Shown: positions 1-12,854, counted from the stretch's first letter. The stretch: 64,000 nt of DNA from Mytilus californianus (GCF_021869535.1 NW_026262690.1:66117995-66181994), one strand, 5' to 3'. Translations and numbers: made by a program. The notes: generated by a model from the sequence alone, not told the origin.

Positions 1-69
1 TTTTCGACGTTTTTCGTTTTTTTGTCATGGCATTGTCAGTTTGTTTTCGACTTTTGAATAACCCTTTGG

Positions 70-250
70 TATCTTTCGCCTCTCTTTCATGTAAGGGTCT
101 CAAATTACCGCTCCATACTCGAGTGTTCATCTCACAAGTGAGATGTAGACATTGAAACGCATGCCCCACTTCGTTGCTCACGTTTCTAGATGTATGAAGT
201 CTTCTTGAAGATTCAGCTTGTCTTCCATTGATCTTAGTTCACCTGTGAAA
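70..250 (-). pseudogene. LINE reverse transcriptase fragment, decayed
   Basis: Read on the minus strand, two short blocks resemble the C-terminal part of a non-LTR reverse transcriptase. One is LQEDFIHLET-stop-ATKWGMRFN, the other LEYGAVI-stop-DPYMKE. Family members usually have Trp where each stop lies, and TGG to TGA explains both. The two blocks are closer together than in an intact LINE, so an internal piece is missing. Bases 1-90 also resemble a dispersed mussel repeat that recurs near 41560-41705. The assignment rests on remembered family motifs. Confidence 0.45.
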
Positions 251-600
251 ACCGGAAGTACCTTTTGAAAAATAGTCACAGTCGTTTTGATAAATTAGTA
301 AATTATTCTATGATCATTTTACCGTGAAACTCAGTTCAAGAGAAGTCCGAGTCCGATGTCAGAATAGGAAACAAAAGAAAATAAACAAAATGACAATAAT
401 ACAAGAATAACAACAGACTACTAGGAGTTACTGACATGCCAGCTCCAGACCTCAATTAAACTGATTGAAAGATTATGTCTTCATCATATGAATATCAGGC
501 ACAATCCCTCCTGTTACGGGTTTAGTATTATACCATCATAAAATATATGAGGAGAACATAACCCGTGTCATGCCAACAACTGGTTTTAGAATAAATATGT

Positions 601-873
601 TTAAGTCCGATGCAAAGACCCTATAAGTGAATCAATATTAAAGCCAAAATATGCAATCTTTAATGACCTGACAACAGTATCGTAACTATATCCCTTCTTA
701 ATAAGTCTGTTTAAAGGTTTTGTTAGCTTTTGAAGTGAATACTGACATTTTTGTGCTTTGTAAAGATTATTACCATAAAAGATTGGATGTGAAATACCAG
801 AACGTATAAGATGTCTGCATGTTGAGTTATATTTACGAATGATGTCCTTATACCGATGATAAAATTTAGTAAA
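601..873 (-). pseudogene. Retroelement ORF C-terminus (left-arm copy)
   Basis: An open frame without a start codon encodes about 90 residues and ends in a stop. It contains KFYHRYKDIIRKYN and GYSYDTVVRSLKIAYFGFN and abuts the satellite at its 5' side. It mirrors the copy at 23121-23393. FYHRYKDIIRKYN is reminiscent of the end of Penelope-like reverse transcriptases (compare KKFIGRY and DLVDKFS near 62630 in this window), so a 5'-truncated Penelope-like element is my best guess. Function is otherwise unknown. Confidence 0.5.
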
Positions 874-879
874 GGTGCC

Positions 880-1437
880 TGTAAGTCAAACCGCTATTTT
901 ATGTACCATATCCTATCATAGGTGTGTGTAGGTCACACTGCTTTTTTATGTACCATTTCCTATTATAGGTGTCTGTAGGTCAAACTGCTTTTTTATGTAC
1001 CATTTCCTATTATAGGTGCCTGCAGGTCACACCAAAATTTATCTGTACCATCGTTGCCTTCATGTCACACTTTATATGAAAGTAACATTAGCTTATTATA
1101 GCTACCTGCAGGTCACACTGATATTTATCTGTACCATAGCTCATCAGATGAATCTGCAGGTCACGTCACCATAGATCTGTATCATAGGTGCATGCAGGTC
1201 GTATCCTCATAGATCTTTACCAGGGCCCATCATAGGAGCCTGCAGGTCACACTGCTATGTATATGTAGCATAGCCTATAATCGGTGCCTGCAGGTCACAC
1301 AGCTTTTTTATTTATATCATAGTCTATCATATGTGCCTGCAGGTCACACTGATATTTATCTATACTTTAGCGCATCATAGGAGCCTGCAGATCACATCAC
1401 CATATAGATCTGTATGATAGGTGCATGAAGGTCGAAT
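880..1437 (-). repeat. GGTGACCTACAGG satellite, reverse block (left arm)
   Basis: About 12 degenerate units read as GTGCCTGCAGGTCACAC on the plus strand, that is, in reverse orientation relative to the block that follows. The orientation switch lies at about 1437, where GCATGAAGGTCGAATCC meets TATAATATGATATGG. Confidence 0.9.
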
Positions 1438-1930
1438 CCTATAATATGATATGGATAAATAACATGGTGACCTACAGGCACATATGAAAGGATATGTAAA
1501 ATAACAGGGTGACCTACAGCACCTATGATAGGATAAGGAAAATAAAAGGGTGACCTACAGGCACCTATGAAAGGATATGTAAAATAACAGGGTGACCTAC
1601 AGGCACCTATGAAAGGATATGTAAAATAACAGGGTGACCTACAGCACCTATGATAGGATAAGGAAAATAAAAGGGTGACCTACAGCACCTATGATAGGAT
1701 AAGGAAAATAAAAGGGTGACCTACAGGCACCTATGAAAGGATATGTAAAATAACAGGGTGACCTACAGCACCTATGATAGGATAAGGAAAATAAAAGGGT
1801 GACCTACAGGCACTTATGAAAGGATATGTAAAATAACAGGGTGACCTACAGATACCTATAATATGATATGGATAATAACATGGTGACCTACAGGCACTTA
1901 TGATAGGATAAGTAAAATAACAAGGTGACC
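1438..1930 (+). repeat. GGTGACCTACAGG satellite, forward block
   Basis: Units of about 42 bp follow the pattern CACCTATGAAAGGATATG then TAAAATAACAGGGTGACC. Several neighbouring units are nearly identical, which suggests recent local expansion or gene conversion. Confidence 0.92.
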
Positions 1931-2330
1931 TTCAACAACAATACTTTATTCCCTAAAAACCAATACAATCAGAGGTACAGAGAATGACATGCAAAAAACA
2001 ATATACAAATAATACATAGTATGGTAGAGGAGAGTTAACATTATTGTAGATTGAGATACAATATGAAAAAACAACATTGTAGTGTGGTTTAGCCAGGAGA
2101 ACCGATTTCCTCGGAGATTATTTCAATTAGTTTACACAGTCTTTTAAGAAGAGAAATTTTCTTTGTGTTAAAAAGTTTCTCAAGTTTTATTGCATTTGAG
2201 TGAAATGAAATATATGGAGGTAAACACACAGTTTCCTTTCATTTTTTAGTGCAGGACATTCTAAAATATAATGATATTCGTCTCCTATCTCTGATCTGTC
2301 ACAAAGTGTGCATTTTCTCTCTGATCTTTC
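1931..2330 (-). pseudogene. LINE 3' end inserted in satellite (left arm)
   Basis: On the minus strand this fragment encodes a zinc-knuckle-like C-terminus, KCTLCDRSEIGDEYHYILEC followed by PALKNERK, typical of CR1/L2-like LINE ORF2 ends. A 3' tail containing AATAAAG and GTTGTTGAA follows. The knuckle region is in frame here, whereas the right-arm mirror (21711-22103) lacks a few bases and is frameshifted there. Satellite borders both ends, so this is a 5'-truncated insertion that predates the inverted duplication. Confidence 0.7.
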
Positions 2331-3612
2331 TACAGACACCTAGAATATGATATAGAAAATAACAGGGTGACCTACAGGCACCTCAGATAATTATGGTACA
2401 GATCAATAACAAGGTGACCTACAGGCACCTCAAATAATTATGGTACAGATCAATAACATATTGACCTACAGGCACCTTTGATAGGATATCGTACAGATCA
2501 ATAGCAGTGTGACCTACAGGCAACTCAGATAACTATGGTACAAATCAACAGCAGTGTGACCTACAGGCAACTTTGATATGATATGGTAGAGATCAATGGC
2601 AGGGTGACCTACAGGCACCTTTGATATGATATGGTAGAGATCAATGGCAGGGTGACCTACAGGCACCTCAGATAATTATGGTACAGATCAATAACATGTT
2701 GACCTACAGGCACCATTGATAAGATAGGGTACAGATCAAAAGCAGTGTAACCTTCAGGCACCTCAGATAATTATGGTACAAATCAATAGCAGTGTGACCT
2801 ACAGGCACCTTTGATATGATATGGTAGAGATCAATGGCAGGGTGACCTACAGGCACCTCAGATAATTATGGTACATATCAATAGTAGGGTGACCTACAGG
2901 CACCTTTGATATGATATGGTAGAGATCAATGGCAGGGTGACCTAAAGGCACCTCAGATAATTATGGTACAGATCAATAACATGTTGACCTACAGGCACCA
3001 TTGATAAGATAGGGTACAGATCAAAAGCAGTGTACCCTTCAGGCACCTCAGATAATTATGGTACAGATCAATAACATGTTGACCTACAGGCACCATTGAT
3101 AAGATAGGGTACAGATCAAAAGCAGTGTAACCTTCAGGCACCTCAGATAATTATGGTACAAATCAATAGCAGTGTGACCTACATGCACCTTTGATATGAT
3201 ATGGTAGAGATCAATGGCAGGGTGACCTACAGGCACTTCAGATAATTATGGTACAGATCAATAGTAGGGTGACCTACAGGCACCTCAGATAATTATGGTA
3301 CAGATCAGTAACAGGGTGACCTACAGGCACCTCGGATTATTATGGTACAGATCAATAGCAGGGTGACCTACAGGCAACTCAGATAATTATAGTACAGATC
3401 AACAGCAGTGTGACCTACAGGCACCTTTGATATGATATGGTACAGATCAATAGTAGGGTGACCTACAGGCACCTCAGATAATTATGGTACAGATCAGTAA
3501 CAGGGTGACCTACAGGCACCTCGGATTATTATGGTACAGATCAATAGCAGGGTGATCTACAGGCAACTCAGATAATTAGGGTACAGATCAATAACAGGAT
3601 GACTTACATGCA
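2331..3612 (+). repeat. GGTGACCTACAGG satellite, forward block
   Basis: Units of about 47 bp alternate between an ACCTCAGATAATTATGG form and an ACCTTTGATATGATATGG form, giving a higher-order pattern of roughly two to four units. Each unit carries GGTGACCTACAGGCACC, an imperfect palindrome containing a TGACCT/AGGTCA hexamer. Confidence 0.92.
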
Positions 3613-4740
3613 AAACCCAATGAGTTTCATCTGTTATACGGAATGGCCAGCAGTAGTTAAAATGTTATCAGGAGTAACCTGTCCTTACCCATACGTTTTT
3701 GTGTGACCTACAGCTACCCATGTATTATTGGGTATGGCTAGCAGTAAATCAAGTTTTATTGAGTATGACTTGCAATAAATCTTGTGCTGAAAAGTAATAG
3801 TAGTAGCATCGCCTGTGTTATAGACTAAAAGTATCTCAAGTCTATGTGTGGCCAGCGATAACCAGTAAACTATCTTTTGACGAGCAGAAAGACATCTGCA
3901 TTTTAGTGCGACTTATGCAATGAACAAAGTAATTCTAGTATTTAGTGTCAACTGCATTATGCCCGGGCCGATGTTACAAAATTAAACATGTTCCACATTT
4001 ATTAAGATACAGGTACTGTGATGCTGTTATCTGGTTGCTTCATCAATGTGCCTAGAATTAACCCTGGTGGCACAAGTTAACTCTACATGTGTACCAGTAT
4101 ACAGCACAGAACAGAACAGTTGTTCGCATCGGGCAATACAAGAGCCTTGATATGAAGTAATTGTACAAATGCAAATGTAGTTTAAAACATATAGATGTAA
4201 AATTGTAGAGAAATAGATTGTCAGAAAACCAAAACCTAATTATAATTATTAATTAAAAAATAAAAGATCTGATACCCCGCCGTACTAGTCATGCCACGAA
4301 CAGTTCAATCAAAACCTTGGTGGACCTCCTACGACACCCATGAGTAGTTAAATATTCAACAAATTAATTTATGACTTGCATGTACGTGTCGCTTAGACCC
4401 CTGCCATGTACCAAATGGTCAATATAAATCATCCGTGTAATTTGCTCCATGGGATATTCTCAAAATCGCAACGGAGGAAATTTCTTGGCATGACTACTTT
4501 TCTACATGAAATAATATTGATGCCACCAATGAATTCCACACGTGAACACATACATGTCCCCCTTTTAAGTGAAAATCCTACGTGTTTGTAATAGATTTTC
4601 TATGTAGAGTAAAACGGTCAGAAATTAATTTAATTAGATTTAAAGTCCTTTAATACGACACCACTCTTTGACATCATGAATTACCAAAAAAAAGGGGAAA
4701 AACACTGGAACACTCAAGGAAGGAAATAAAAACTAGATTC
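3613..4740. other. Arm DNA with no gene recognised
   Basis: AT-rich DNA shared with the right arm (19270-20374 in reverse). A 61-codon frame at 4406-4591 is preserved in both arms, but so is all the surrounding sequence, and no family was recognised. Confidence 0.6.
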
Positions 4741-6674
4741 GGGGGCTAGTTTTCGAAAGAATCCCAAGATATGTCATAAGATACATCTTAGGACTAATTG
4801 TATGACCATCTTATGACCATCATATGATATGTCATAGAATGTAAATCATAGCTGTCATAAGATATTCATACCTATGATGCTCTTGTGACAGTCAAAAGTG
4901 AAAATATATAAGTATGAAAATAATAACTATTAATATTCTTATCGTATACGAATATTTCATATTTTTCATTATAATGAACACGATGAACATGAAATTATGT
5001 ATGAAAAGGAGTTAAAATCTGAGTTGACAATTTGTTTAAATTTAGTTAGAACTTCGCGTTCATGTATTATTATAATGCAGTGTTATCTGATTGGGAATAC
5101 TTTTAAGATTTGGTACATCGAGTACCCGCTTAAAGAAATGCCCGTGCAAATACGTTAATGAACTACTATATAAAGAAAGAAATATTATAAATATTTATTA
5201 AAAATAATCATGACTAAGAAAAGGATTCCAAATTTTAAGTCGCAGGAGATTCAAATTTTAAATAACTAAGTGAAAAAGAATTAAAATGTTAATTGTTCGT
5301 GAACAATTGAGAGGGCTTTTCTTTTCGTTATGTAAAATATATGTTAAAATAAGCGTATAATGCATTGAAAAGCTCTAAAACACACATAAAACGATTAAAA
5401 TATGGTCAAAAACACATAATTCGCAATTTGGGACATGACCTTATGATCTTTGTCAAGGTCATTGGTCTACGATGTCATTGCAAAATCCAATGGGTCTAGG
5501 ACCTCTGGTTCAAGAGTTGAAGCTAATTTTGTCATTTTGAAAACCGTAAACGGAGGTTATGCCCCTTACGGATAGGTCAGCTCTCTTCGGTTAAAATGTT
5601 TAAAAGTTCCGCCTTAATGACCCAAACTTTTTTCACTATTCACGATTTCTGTAAGTATAATTGTTTTTGAGATATCCCATATAAAATGTAAGGTCAAAGG
5701 TCAAGGTCAACGTAAACATTTGACCTTGAGGAATGTTCAAGGTCACATGAATTGATGATCATTGGTGAAGACCCTAGGTGATTACGACTACGGTTTCTGA
5801 GTTTTAGTGGCCAACCGACATCGGTTAATTTTCAAAGGGGCATCATGTACTAATGAGTCGTTGAATCTTTTCGATCAAAATCTAACCAAGAACCAGGGTC
5901 TGGTCCTGAACAAATTCCACTCTTTGTTTTTTTTTTCTACCTATTATGGTTACGGTGTTTGAATGATAACAAGGTTTACAGTGTATGGGGAGATATAACC
6001 GCTATAAAGGAAATGTTACGGCGTGGTGTCCTAACCATATGATAGCTTTTGGTCAACCGATACTTGATACCTAATATCATTTCAACATGTCGCGTACTTT
6101 TTTTGGGAAATGTCGTTAAAGTTTGGCGGAAAGAATAATAATAATAATCAGCAAAATACAGTAAGGTCTTTCCTTATAGTGAAAGGAAACCCCTTAATAA
6201 ATCTTTACTATTTGTTTTAGCAGATTAAACAACACAACACACAGTGCCAAAAAGAGAGCAAGGGACAGTAGAGGATCCAGGAAGAGGGGCACGCTCCAGT
6301 GATTCCCTATATAATTAACAAAATTTGCCCACAAAAGGGGGGCCGGGCACCCTGCTCCCCTAAGTCAACCTCTGAGGGAGGCTTCATGCAGAAACTGATT
6401 TAGTAGGAGGGGACAGGGCCTCGCCCCCTATGGAGTTACATATATGTACACATATGTATAGACTTTTAGCAAACGTTGCCTAGTTTGGGCCCCCCTTTTT
6501 TCAAAATCCTGGATCTGCATGTTGCATGTGCAAATAAAAATGCATTAAATGACACTTATCACCTTAGAAACAAAACTTGAGACCCTTTCGAATACATATC
6601 TTACGACTATGAAATGTCCAACAACCATCGTAAGACATGTCTTAGTCATAAGATACTTTCGAAAACCAGGCCCC
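4741..6674. mobile_element. TIR element, GGGGSCTRGTTTTCGAAAG ends (left arm)
   Basis: The left end reads GGGGGCTAGTTTTCGAAAG. The reverse complement of the right end reads GGGGCCTGGTTTTCGAAAG. Next to both ends are short motifs built on CATAAGAT or CTTATGA. The roughly 1.9 kb interior has no credible transposase and contains AAGGTCA-rich DNA (about 5440-5760) and a smaller nested element at 6273-6517. No clear target-site duplication was found. The right-arm counterpart is 14453-19269. Confidence 0.55.
6273..6517. mobile_element. Nested MITE-like repeat with GGATCCAGGA ends
   Basis: About 245 bp bounded by GGATCCAGGA and TCCTGGATCT. It is unusually rich in C or G runs, such as GGGGGGCCGGGCACCC and GGGCCTCGCCCCC, compared with the AT-rich surroundings. 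I recall similar sequence as a dispersed bivalve repeat. Its mirror is 14611-14856. Confidence 0.5.
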
Positions 6675-7384
6675 AGGTCTTGCCTTTCAATTTCCTCATT
6701 GTCCCTCATATAAATAATTGTAAATCCATGATATCCTACGTGAACAGATCTACAACATTTTAAAAGTTGGTGATATGTAAATGTGACCTGCAGTCACCTA
6801 TCATTTTGCCTAATATGACTGTTAATGGTATTTTAAATATTTCCAATAAATTTTCAACGTAATACAAAGATAAAAACGGAATATCTCAAACCTTAAGTTA
6901 CAACTAAAGGACAAAAAATGCATATTATAGAGACTGACAGAATTTATGATGTTAAGCACCAACTGAGTCACGTGGCATGTAATAACATCGTCGAATTTTT
7001 TGCCGGAATTTATCTTACTTGTAAATAAAAGGCTATTCTATTGAATTTGATAATCAAGAAACATGGCACTTCAATGCACTAAATTTATAGCAAATTATTT
7101 TACCGCACATACATGCTCAATTACAATGTTTCCTTTTAGGTATTTAGATTTACCTTTTTGGTTGGGACTACATTAACTTGCGTAACTATTCGTAGTGCTA
7201 CGGTTTTGACGTTGGGTGACTGGCAGTAACCTTTCACATAAGCTTTTATCCTCGTGACCTATGGCAATATAAATAACTATATGCGTAATATTTTAAGGCC
7301 GTACACAACTATGCGTGATTGCAACATGTACATGTACGGTATGAACTGTGCAAAATGAATGACAATGTTTTCACAAATACTTAC

Positions 7385-7577
7385 AGATGAAAAATAAAAC
7401 GGCAGTGATGAGTGAAGATAGCCATGATGTTATCCCGCTCCCTTCGTTAAAAACTTCCAGGATGACAACATAAACCACACAAGCTGAGTATGATATCCCA
7501 TATATCACTATTCTGTTTAAGGCAGCGGCTGCTACTATCATCCATCCCCAACAACCATCCACTTCCCCTTTCCTCAT
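7385..7577 (-). pseudogene. Duplicated MCT first exon in left palindrome arm
   Basis: A second copy of the transporter's first coding exon on the minus strand. It has the same length (193 nt), the same start codon context and an intact GTAAGT donor. It encodes the MCT opening DGCWGW and TM1. Compared with the right-arm copy it has GISYSACVV instead of GISHSAGVV, and FFIC instead of FFTC. The Cys replaces a glycine that is usually conserved after TM1. No exons 2-4 exist on the minus strand within this window. It is therefore an orphan exon, unless a second transporter gene continues left of base 1. Confidence 0.6.
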
Positions 7578-9273
7578 ATCTTAAATACAAAAGACTGTTT
7601 TCCGTGTTGTCAATAGATTAGCACGCATTATTAACCTCTCCTCGGAGACGTTATTAAGAATTGAACGATGGACAGTCAGTGCGTGAATGCCTCTTACTAC
7701 CTGATTCGAAGATATTACGAGACGTGAATAATCAAAGTTTGTTGATTGGTTAGGACAATCCAAACCTAGAAAATGTCTTTCAATCCCGTAGAGTATCGGA
7801 TTTGTCCTCTCTATTTTAGCAATTAGATTTTGCCTGGTCATTTATCATGCATATTCATGAGATTGGTACACAGGTAACTTTTATCTATAAATAGCCGAAT
7901 CTTCTGCAGTTTTGTAAACACACACAACGTTAAACGATATACTACTTCATAACGTGTGACCTCACGTGAGTGGTAAAATTTGTTGATTGATATGCAAGAC
8001 TATTCTGAATGAATTAATCTACAAAGCGAGAACACTTTCCATTTTCATCAGCTATTAAAGAGACGGATAGCGTTTTTTTGAAAAGCTATTACTTGTATTT
8101 ATTACAATCAGGATGCTCCATGTAGTACCTTGTACACACAAGGGAAGTAATTATTTGACATTTACATTTTATGTATCCAGTCATTTAATTTAGAAGTGCG
8201 AATCGATAACACAAATAATATATGTTCAAAAACTTTCAAGCTTTCAGTGCCAGTGTATATAAAGGGCGAATCCAGTTAGTTCATTTTCACTGTTGTATGC
8301 GAGTATGTCTATTGTAGAATAAAGGATGATGGGAAAAACTGCCTTTGTTTACTTTTTAAAAATACAATAAAATTGAATGAATGTATGTTTTAATACAATT
8401 TCATAAGAATATAACTTTTTAATGTATAATAACAGGATTAATGTCCAAAAAAGTGTAATTAAAGCAGCAGAATCCATAATATTAATTACTGAATGCGATT
8501 CATTTTAACTATAAATGCGATGAATTATCACTGTAAGTGCAATAATTTCTGATGTGGAATTTTTGAAGGTGCTATGAATTTTCATTGTTGATTTATATGT
8601 TAATTCGACATGCAACAACTGAAAATAGTTTTTAAATGACTTTACTATTGATGATATTTACAATTTGAAATGCAAGCTAGTCGTAGATGCCTACTTGAAT
8701 ATACACGGGTATAACCACGTTCATATCATGCATATTCAAATATTGTTGGTGAGTTTGCTATTAGCTTAATTGTCATGGATCCGAAAATTTACTGGAGCAA
8801 AACATCCATGAATATAACGTATTTCTACGGCGAATTTTCCTTTAGAAGTTTGAGAACTCGCATAAAAAAGCTCTGAAAATTTGTCACGCCGTGTCATACA
8901 TATTTCTACCATATTGATAGGCTTTTGCACAATGAACAGTACAAGAATGTACAACGAACGGTAATAAAGAAATTTAACAAACTACAAAGAGAATGAATCG
9001 TACAGTGCCAAAATTCTGAGGTCAGTTTTTCAAGTAAATGTCTTCAAAAATAATTAAAACAACGGGTTTCTCATTCGCATTATGTATTATTCACAACAAC
9101 AAATCACAAAATACACGGTTGCATTGAGTGTAAGAGCCAACCAAATATGCTCTATTTGTAATTTAATCAAGTTTGAGTTACACAGATTGTTTGTTTCGCG
9201 ATGTTTACAAGTAATTCACAGACCTGTCTATTTAAAATAGTCACATGGTGTTCATGTAATATAGCTGCCAGGA
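7578..9273. other. Upstream and distal arm DNA
   Basis: This region mirrors 11871-13543. It includes probable 5' UTR and promoter of the duplicated exon plus AT-rich DNA. An 86-codon frame directly upstream of exon 1 (7581-7841) is broken in the other arm and is probably not coding. A 62-codon frame at 8766-8954 is preserved in both arms but matches nothing I know. Confidence 0.5.
8256..8263 (+). promoter_or_regulatory. TATA box pointing towards palindrome centre
   Basis: The sequence GTGTATATAAAGGGCG is a textbook TATA context, with possible initiator-like sequence about 30 bp downstream (TTCATTTTCACTG). It points away from MCT exon 1, towards the spacer. The same box is mirrored at 12855-12862 on the minus strand, so the two would drive convergent transcription into the spacer. 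No coding sequence was found downstream. Confidence 0.35.
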
Positions 9274-9489
9274 AAAAGTATTGCAACACCTGATTTTTTC
9301 ATTAGAAAAATTTCAAACCTTACGTGTACCATTTTTTTCTAAAATATGGTTAAATGTTCATAGTTTTGGGGTGAATTTGGTCTTTTTAAAGCTGATAGAC
9401 ATGTTAAACACTGAAAAATTCAAATTTAATTATACAAAATTTAACAACATTTTAAACCAAATTATATCCCTGTTGTACCTGTAGTCTTG

Positions 9490-10640
9490 TTGCTATAAAG
9501 TCCAGGCTTTATTTTTGTTGCAGTCACAAGGAGCCATGTGAGCTCACTTCAGGGTTTGTCATCTCAACTTTACAAATTTGTCCAATGACCTGGGCTCCGA
9601 AACCAAGATGGACCACATGGCTAAAATAGAACATATTGATAACATGCTTGTTGTCTTTGTATTTGAACACCATTAATAAATTACAGAAAAATCTTGACAT
9701 GACCGGAAATGCTCAGAATGTTTAGCTCTACCAATTGACCATATACAAATAGAAATTTCAAACAACTTTCTATTAGTTTAACTTGTTGCCCTTTAACTTC
9801 ACATTTTACCCCCCTTTTTTTTGCCTGTTATCTTGAAATTATAATAGTAACATTAAATGAAACAAACAATAACTTCTCAGTATTATATCAGAAATTTATA
9901 AAAAACCTAAAGGGAGGTTATCTTAATAGATATAAATCAGTTATCAAAGTTTAATGAAAACTGCTCTAAGCACTTTAAGGATATTGTCCAAAAACTTGAA
10001 AATCAACCCTTTTTTATGAATAAAATCTTATAACTCGGAAACGTAAAATCTTAAACTTATAAAAATCAAAAGGGAGCTTACAACAATAGATATAAACAAT
10101 TTACCAAAGTTTAATAAAAAAATGCTGAAAGCATTTTTGAGTTATTGTCCGAAAACTGGAAAATCCCCCTTTTTGTAATGAATAAAACCCCATAAATCAG
10201 AAACGTATATTCTAAAATTAAAAAAAATAAAAAGGGAGCTCATGTCGATAGAAATAAACAGTTCACCAAAGTTTCTTGCAAATTGGTGAAATTGTTTTTG
10301 AGTTATTGTCCAAAAACTGGAAAATCCCCCTTATTTAAATGAATAAAACCCCATAACTTGGAAATGTAAAATCTAAAATTAATAAAATTCTAAAGGGAGC
10401 TTACATCAATACTGAATAGATATAAACAATTCACCAAAGTTTCATAAAAAAATGCTTAAAGCATTTTTGAGTTATTGTCCGAAAACTGGAAAATCCCCCT
10501 TTTGTAATGAATAAAACCCCATAAATCAGAAACGTATATTCTAAAATTAAAAAAAATAAAAAGGGAGCTCATGTCGATAGAAATAAACAATTCACCAAAG
10601 TTTCTTGCAAATTGGTGAAATTGTTTTTATTAAGAATAGT
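9490..10640 (+). repeat. Degenerate AGCTCAC-family repeat with ~165 bp tandem units
   Basis: The first part (GTCCAATGACCTGGGCTCC and AACCAAGATGGACC) matches the family seen intact at 39298-40375. It runs into about four tandem units marked by TTATTGTCC followed by AAAACTGGAAAATCCCCC. These landmarks lie near 9981, 10141, 10302 and 10471, so the period is about 160-170 bp. Confidence 0.75.
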
Positions 10641-11243
10641 TCACGAACAGAGCGTGCAAAAGATTTAAAAGTAGCAGTTAAGTTTCATTTGAAGAAAAAT
10701 GTACCTTTTGACATAATTATTAATGTTGTATAACTTAAAACAGGTTTTGTTATTCAGCTTGTTGATATTGACTCAAATTCCACTATACTGTTTTCGTTAT
10801 GCGATTCATTTTTACTGTCGAATAATGATACTAGACTTTCATTTTCACTGTAGGGCGATTCATTTTTATTGTACATGCGATGCATTTTCACAGAAGGAAA
10901 TGAATTAATTTTCATTATATAAAGTCTTAATTCAGCCGACTCTCTAACAAAATTTATGAATTCAGAAGGAGAGATTATATATATACATACTTTGTGAGTG
11001 AAAGTCTGAGGTAATATACCAATAAATTCCTTAGAAATAGCATTTAGTGCTAATATAGTCAATTCTATTTTCTCTAATAATTTATCCAGATCAAGATCTA
11101 TATATAGGATAATATTTATTCCATCCTATGACATGCCATCATTGAATACATATATCTTGGACAGTTAAGCCAATCCACGTCACCGAAAAAGCAGAGTTTC
11201 TGATTCGGTCTAAATCTACATCGCATACTAATAAATTAAACGT

Positions 11244-11428
11244 TATTAGAGCTATTTTCCTAATGTTTGTAGTTTAAAGGTTTGGGTGGCTTGCTTGCTT
11301 TGTTTGTATAAATGTTTGCTTAAGCATTGTAATTAAGATTGAATAAACATTTATACAAACATAGCATGCAAGCCAACCAAACTTTTAAACTACAAGCATT
11401 AGGAAAATAGCTCTAATGGATGCATTTT
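11244..11428. repeat. Small foldback element near palindrome centre
   Basis: Two inverted stems of roughly 80 bp start with ATTAGAGCTATTTTCCTAAT and end with its near complement. The central loop is short and lies around 11335. It resembles a hairpin MITE. It is independent of the large arms, whose homology stops several hundred bases away on either side. Confidence 0.75.
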
Positions 11429-12854
11429 AGATAACAAAGAGCATTCACAAAACGATCTTCATTTCACGATTGAATGAGTGGAAACGTTTTCATCTTGCAC
11501 AAACAATTGACGCTTGGATGACTGGATAATTGATATTTATCATTTTATTGTGTACACATCTAATACATTAAAGAAAGTTGGAGCAACAGTCGAGTCACCT
11601 TAGTTCATGTTTTAATTTCTTTAAGTCTGTTTTTAAAAATAAGCAAATACGCAATTGTAAGAATACAAGGAAATATTGAAAACAGTTTAGTGTTACATGT
11701 TTAAATGGTTCTATACCACGGGGTATAACCGCCTTATAGTTGATTCCAGACGTTTATCGCTACATCGCCAAGCGATGTTAGTAGATAGACCGTTCTTATA
11801 TTTTCACCAAAGACTAATTGACGCACTGTTCAGTTAAGTATTCAATGTTTATGAAAACAAAGTTTACTGCTCCTGACAGCTATATTACATGAACACCATG
11901 TGACTATTTTAAATAGACAGGTCTGTGAATTACTTGTTAACATCGCGAAACAAACAATCTGTGTAACTCAAACTTGATTAAATTACAAATAGAGCATAGT
12001 TGGTTGGCTCTTACACTCAATGCGACCGTGTATTTTGTGATTTGTTGTTGTGAATAATACATAATGCGAATGAGAAACCCGTTGTTTTAATTATTTTTGA
12101 AGACATTTACTTGAAAAACTGACCTCAGAATTTTAGCACTGTACGATTCATTCTCTTTGTAGTTTGTTAACTTTCTTTAGTACCGTTCGTTGTACATTCT
12201 TGTACTGTTCATTGTGCAAAAGCCTATCAATATGGTAGAAATATGTATGACACGGCGTGACAAATTTTCAGAGCTTTTTTATGCGAGTTCTCAAACTTCT
12301 AAAGGAAAATTCGCCGTAGAAATACGTTATATTCATGGATGTTTTGCTCCAGTAAATTTTCGGATCCATGACAAGCTAATAGTAAACTCACCAACAATAT
12401 TTGAATATGCATGATATGAACGTGGTTATACCCGTGTATATTCAAGTAGGCATCTACGACTAGCTTGCATTTCAAATTGTAAATATCATCAATAGTAAAG
12501 TCATTTAAAAACTATTTTCAGTTGTTGCATGTCGAATTAACATATAAATCAACAATGAAAATTCAAAGCACCTTCAAAAATTCCACATCAGAAATTATTG
12601 CACTTACAGTGATAATTCATCGCATTTATAGTTAAAATGAATCGCATTCAGTAATTAATATTATGGATTCTGCTGCTTTAATTACCCTTTTTTGGACATT
12701 AATCCTGTTATTATACATTAAAAAGTTATATTCTAATGAAATTGTATTGTATTTTTTAAAAAGTAAACAAACGCAGTTTTTCCCATCATCCTTTATTCTA
12801 CAATAGACATATAGCTCGCATACAACAGTGAAAATGAACTAACTGGATTCGCCC

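Larger units (their letters stand above)
324..9273. repeat. Left arm of giant imperfect palindrome
   Basis: This 8.95 kb segment is repeated in reverse complement at 11871-23672. Matching landmarks, in mirrored order, are a retroelement 3' end, the satellite with its orientation switch, a LINE 3' end, two nested TIR elements, MCT exon 1 and a TATA-containing segment. Identity is high throughout, but scattered substitutions and short indels separate the arms. The outer boundary falls inside a dispersed retroelement 3' UTR. The inner boundary is where the left reads GCTGCCAGGAAAAAG and the right reads GCTGTCAGGAGCAG on its reverse complement. Confidence 0.93.
9274..11870. other. Palindrome spacer
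   Basis: 2.6 kb of non-mirrored DNA between the arms. It holds a degenerate dispersed repeat, a tandem repeat of about 165 bp, AT-rich DNA with repeated GCGATTCATTTT motifs, and a small foldback. No protein-coding gene is supported. Confidence 0.8.

Noticed and set aside
880..3612. CRISPR-like array interpretation of the regular repeats
   Set aside because: Units are contiguous with no unique spacers, the genome is eukaryotic, and the units diverge gradually like satellite DNA.
4406..4591. 61-codon frame conserved in both palindrome arms (mirror 19418-19606)
   Set aside because: All surrounding arm DNA is equally conserved, so conservation gives no evidence of coding, and no family resemblance was seen.
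7581..7841. 86-codon minus-strand frame just upstream of left exon 1
   Set aside because: The mirrored sequence in the right arm carries indels that break it. Its position fits 5' UTR or promoter.
8766..8954. 62-codon frame with a 74-codon mirror at 12190-12414
   Set aside because: Conserved only as part of the arm; lengths differ because the stop context differs. No recognisable domain or splice context.
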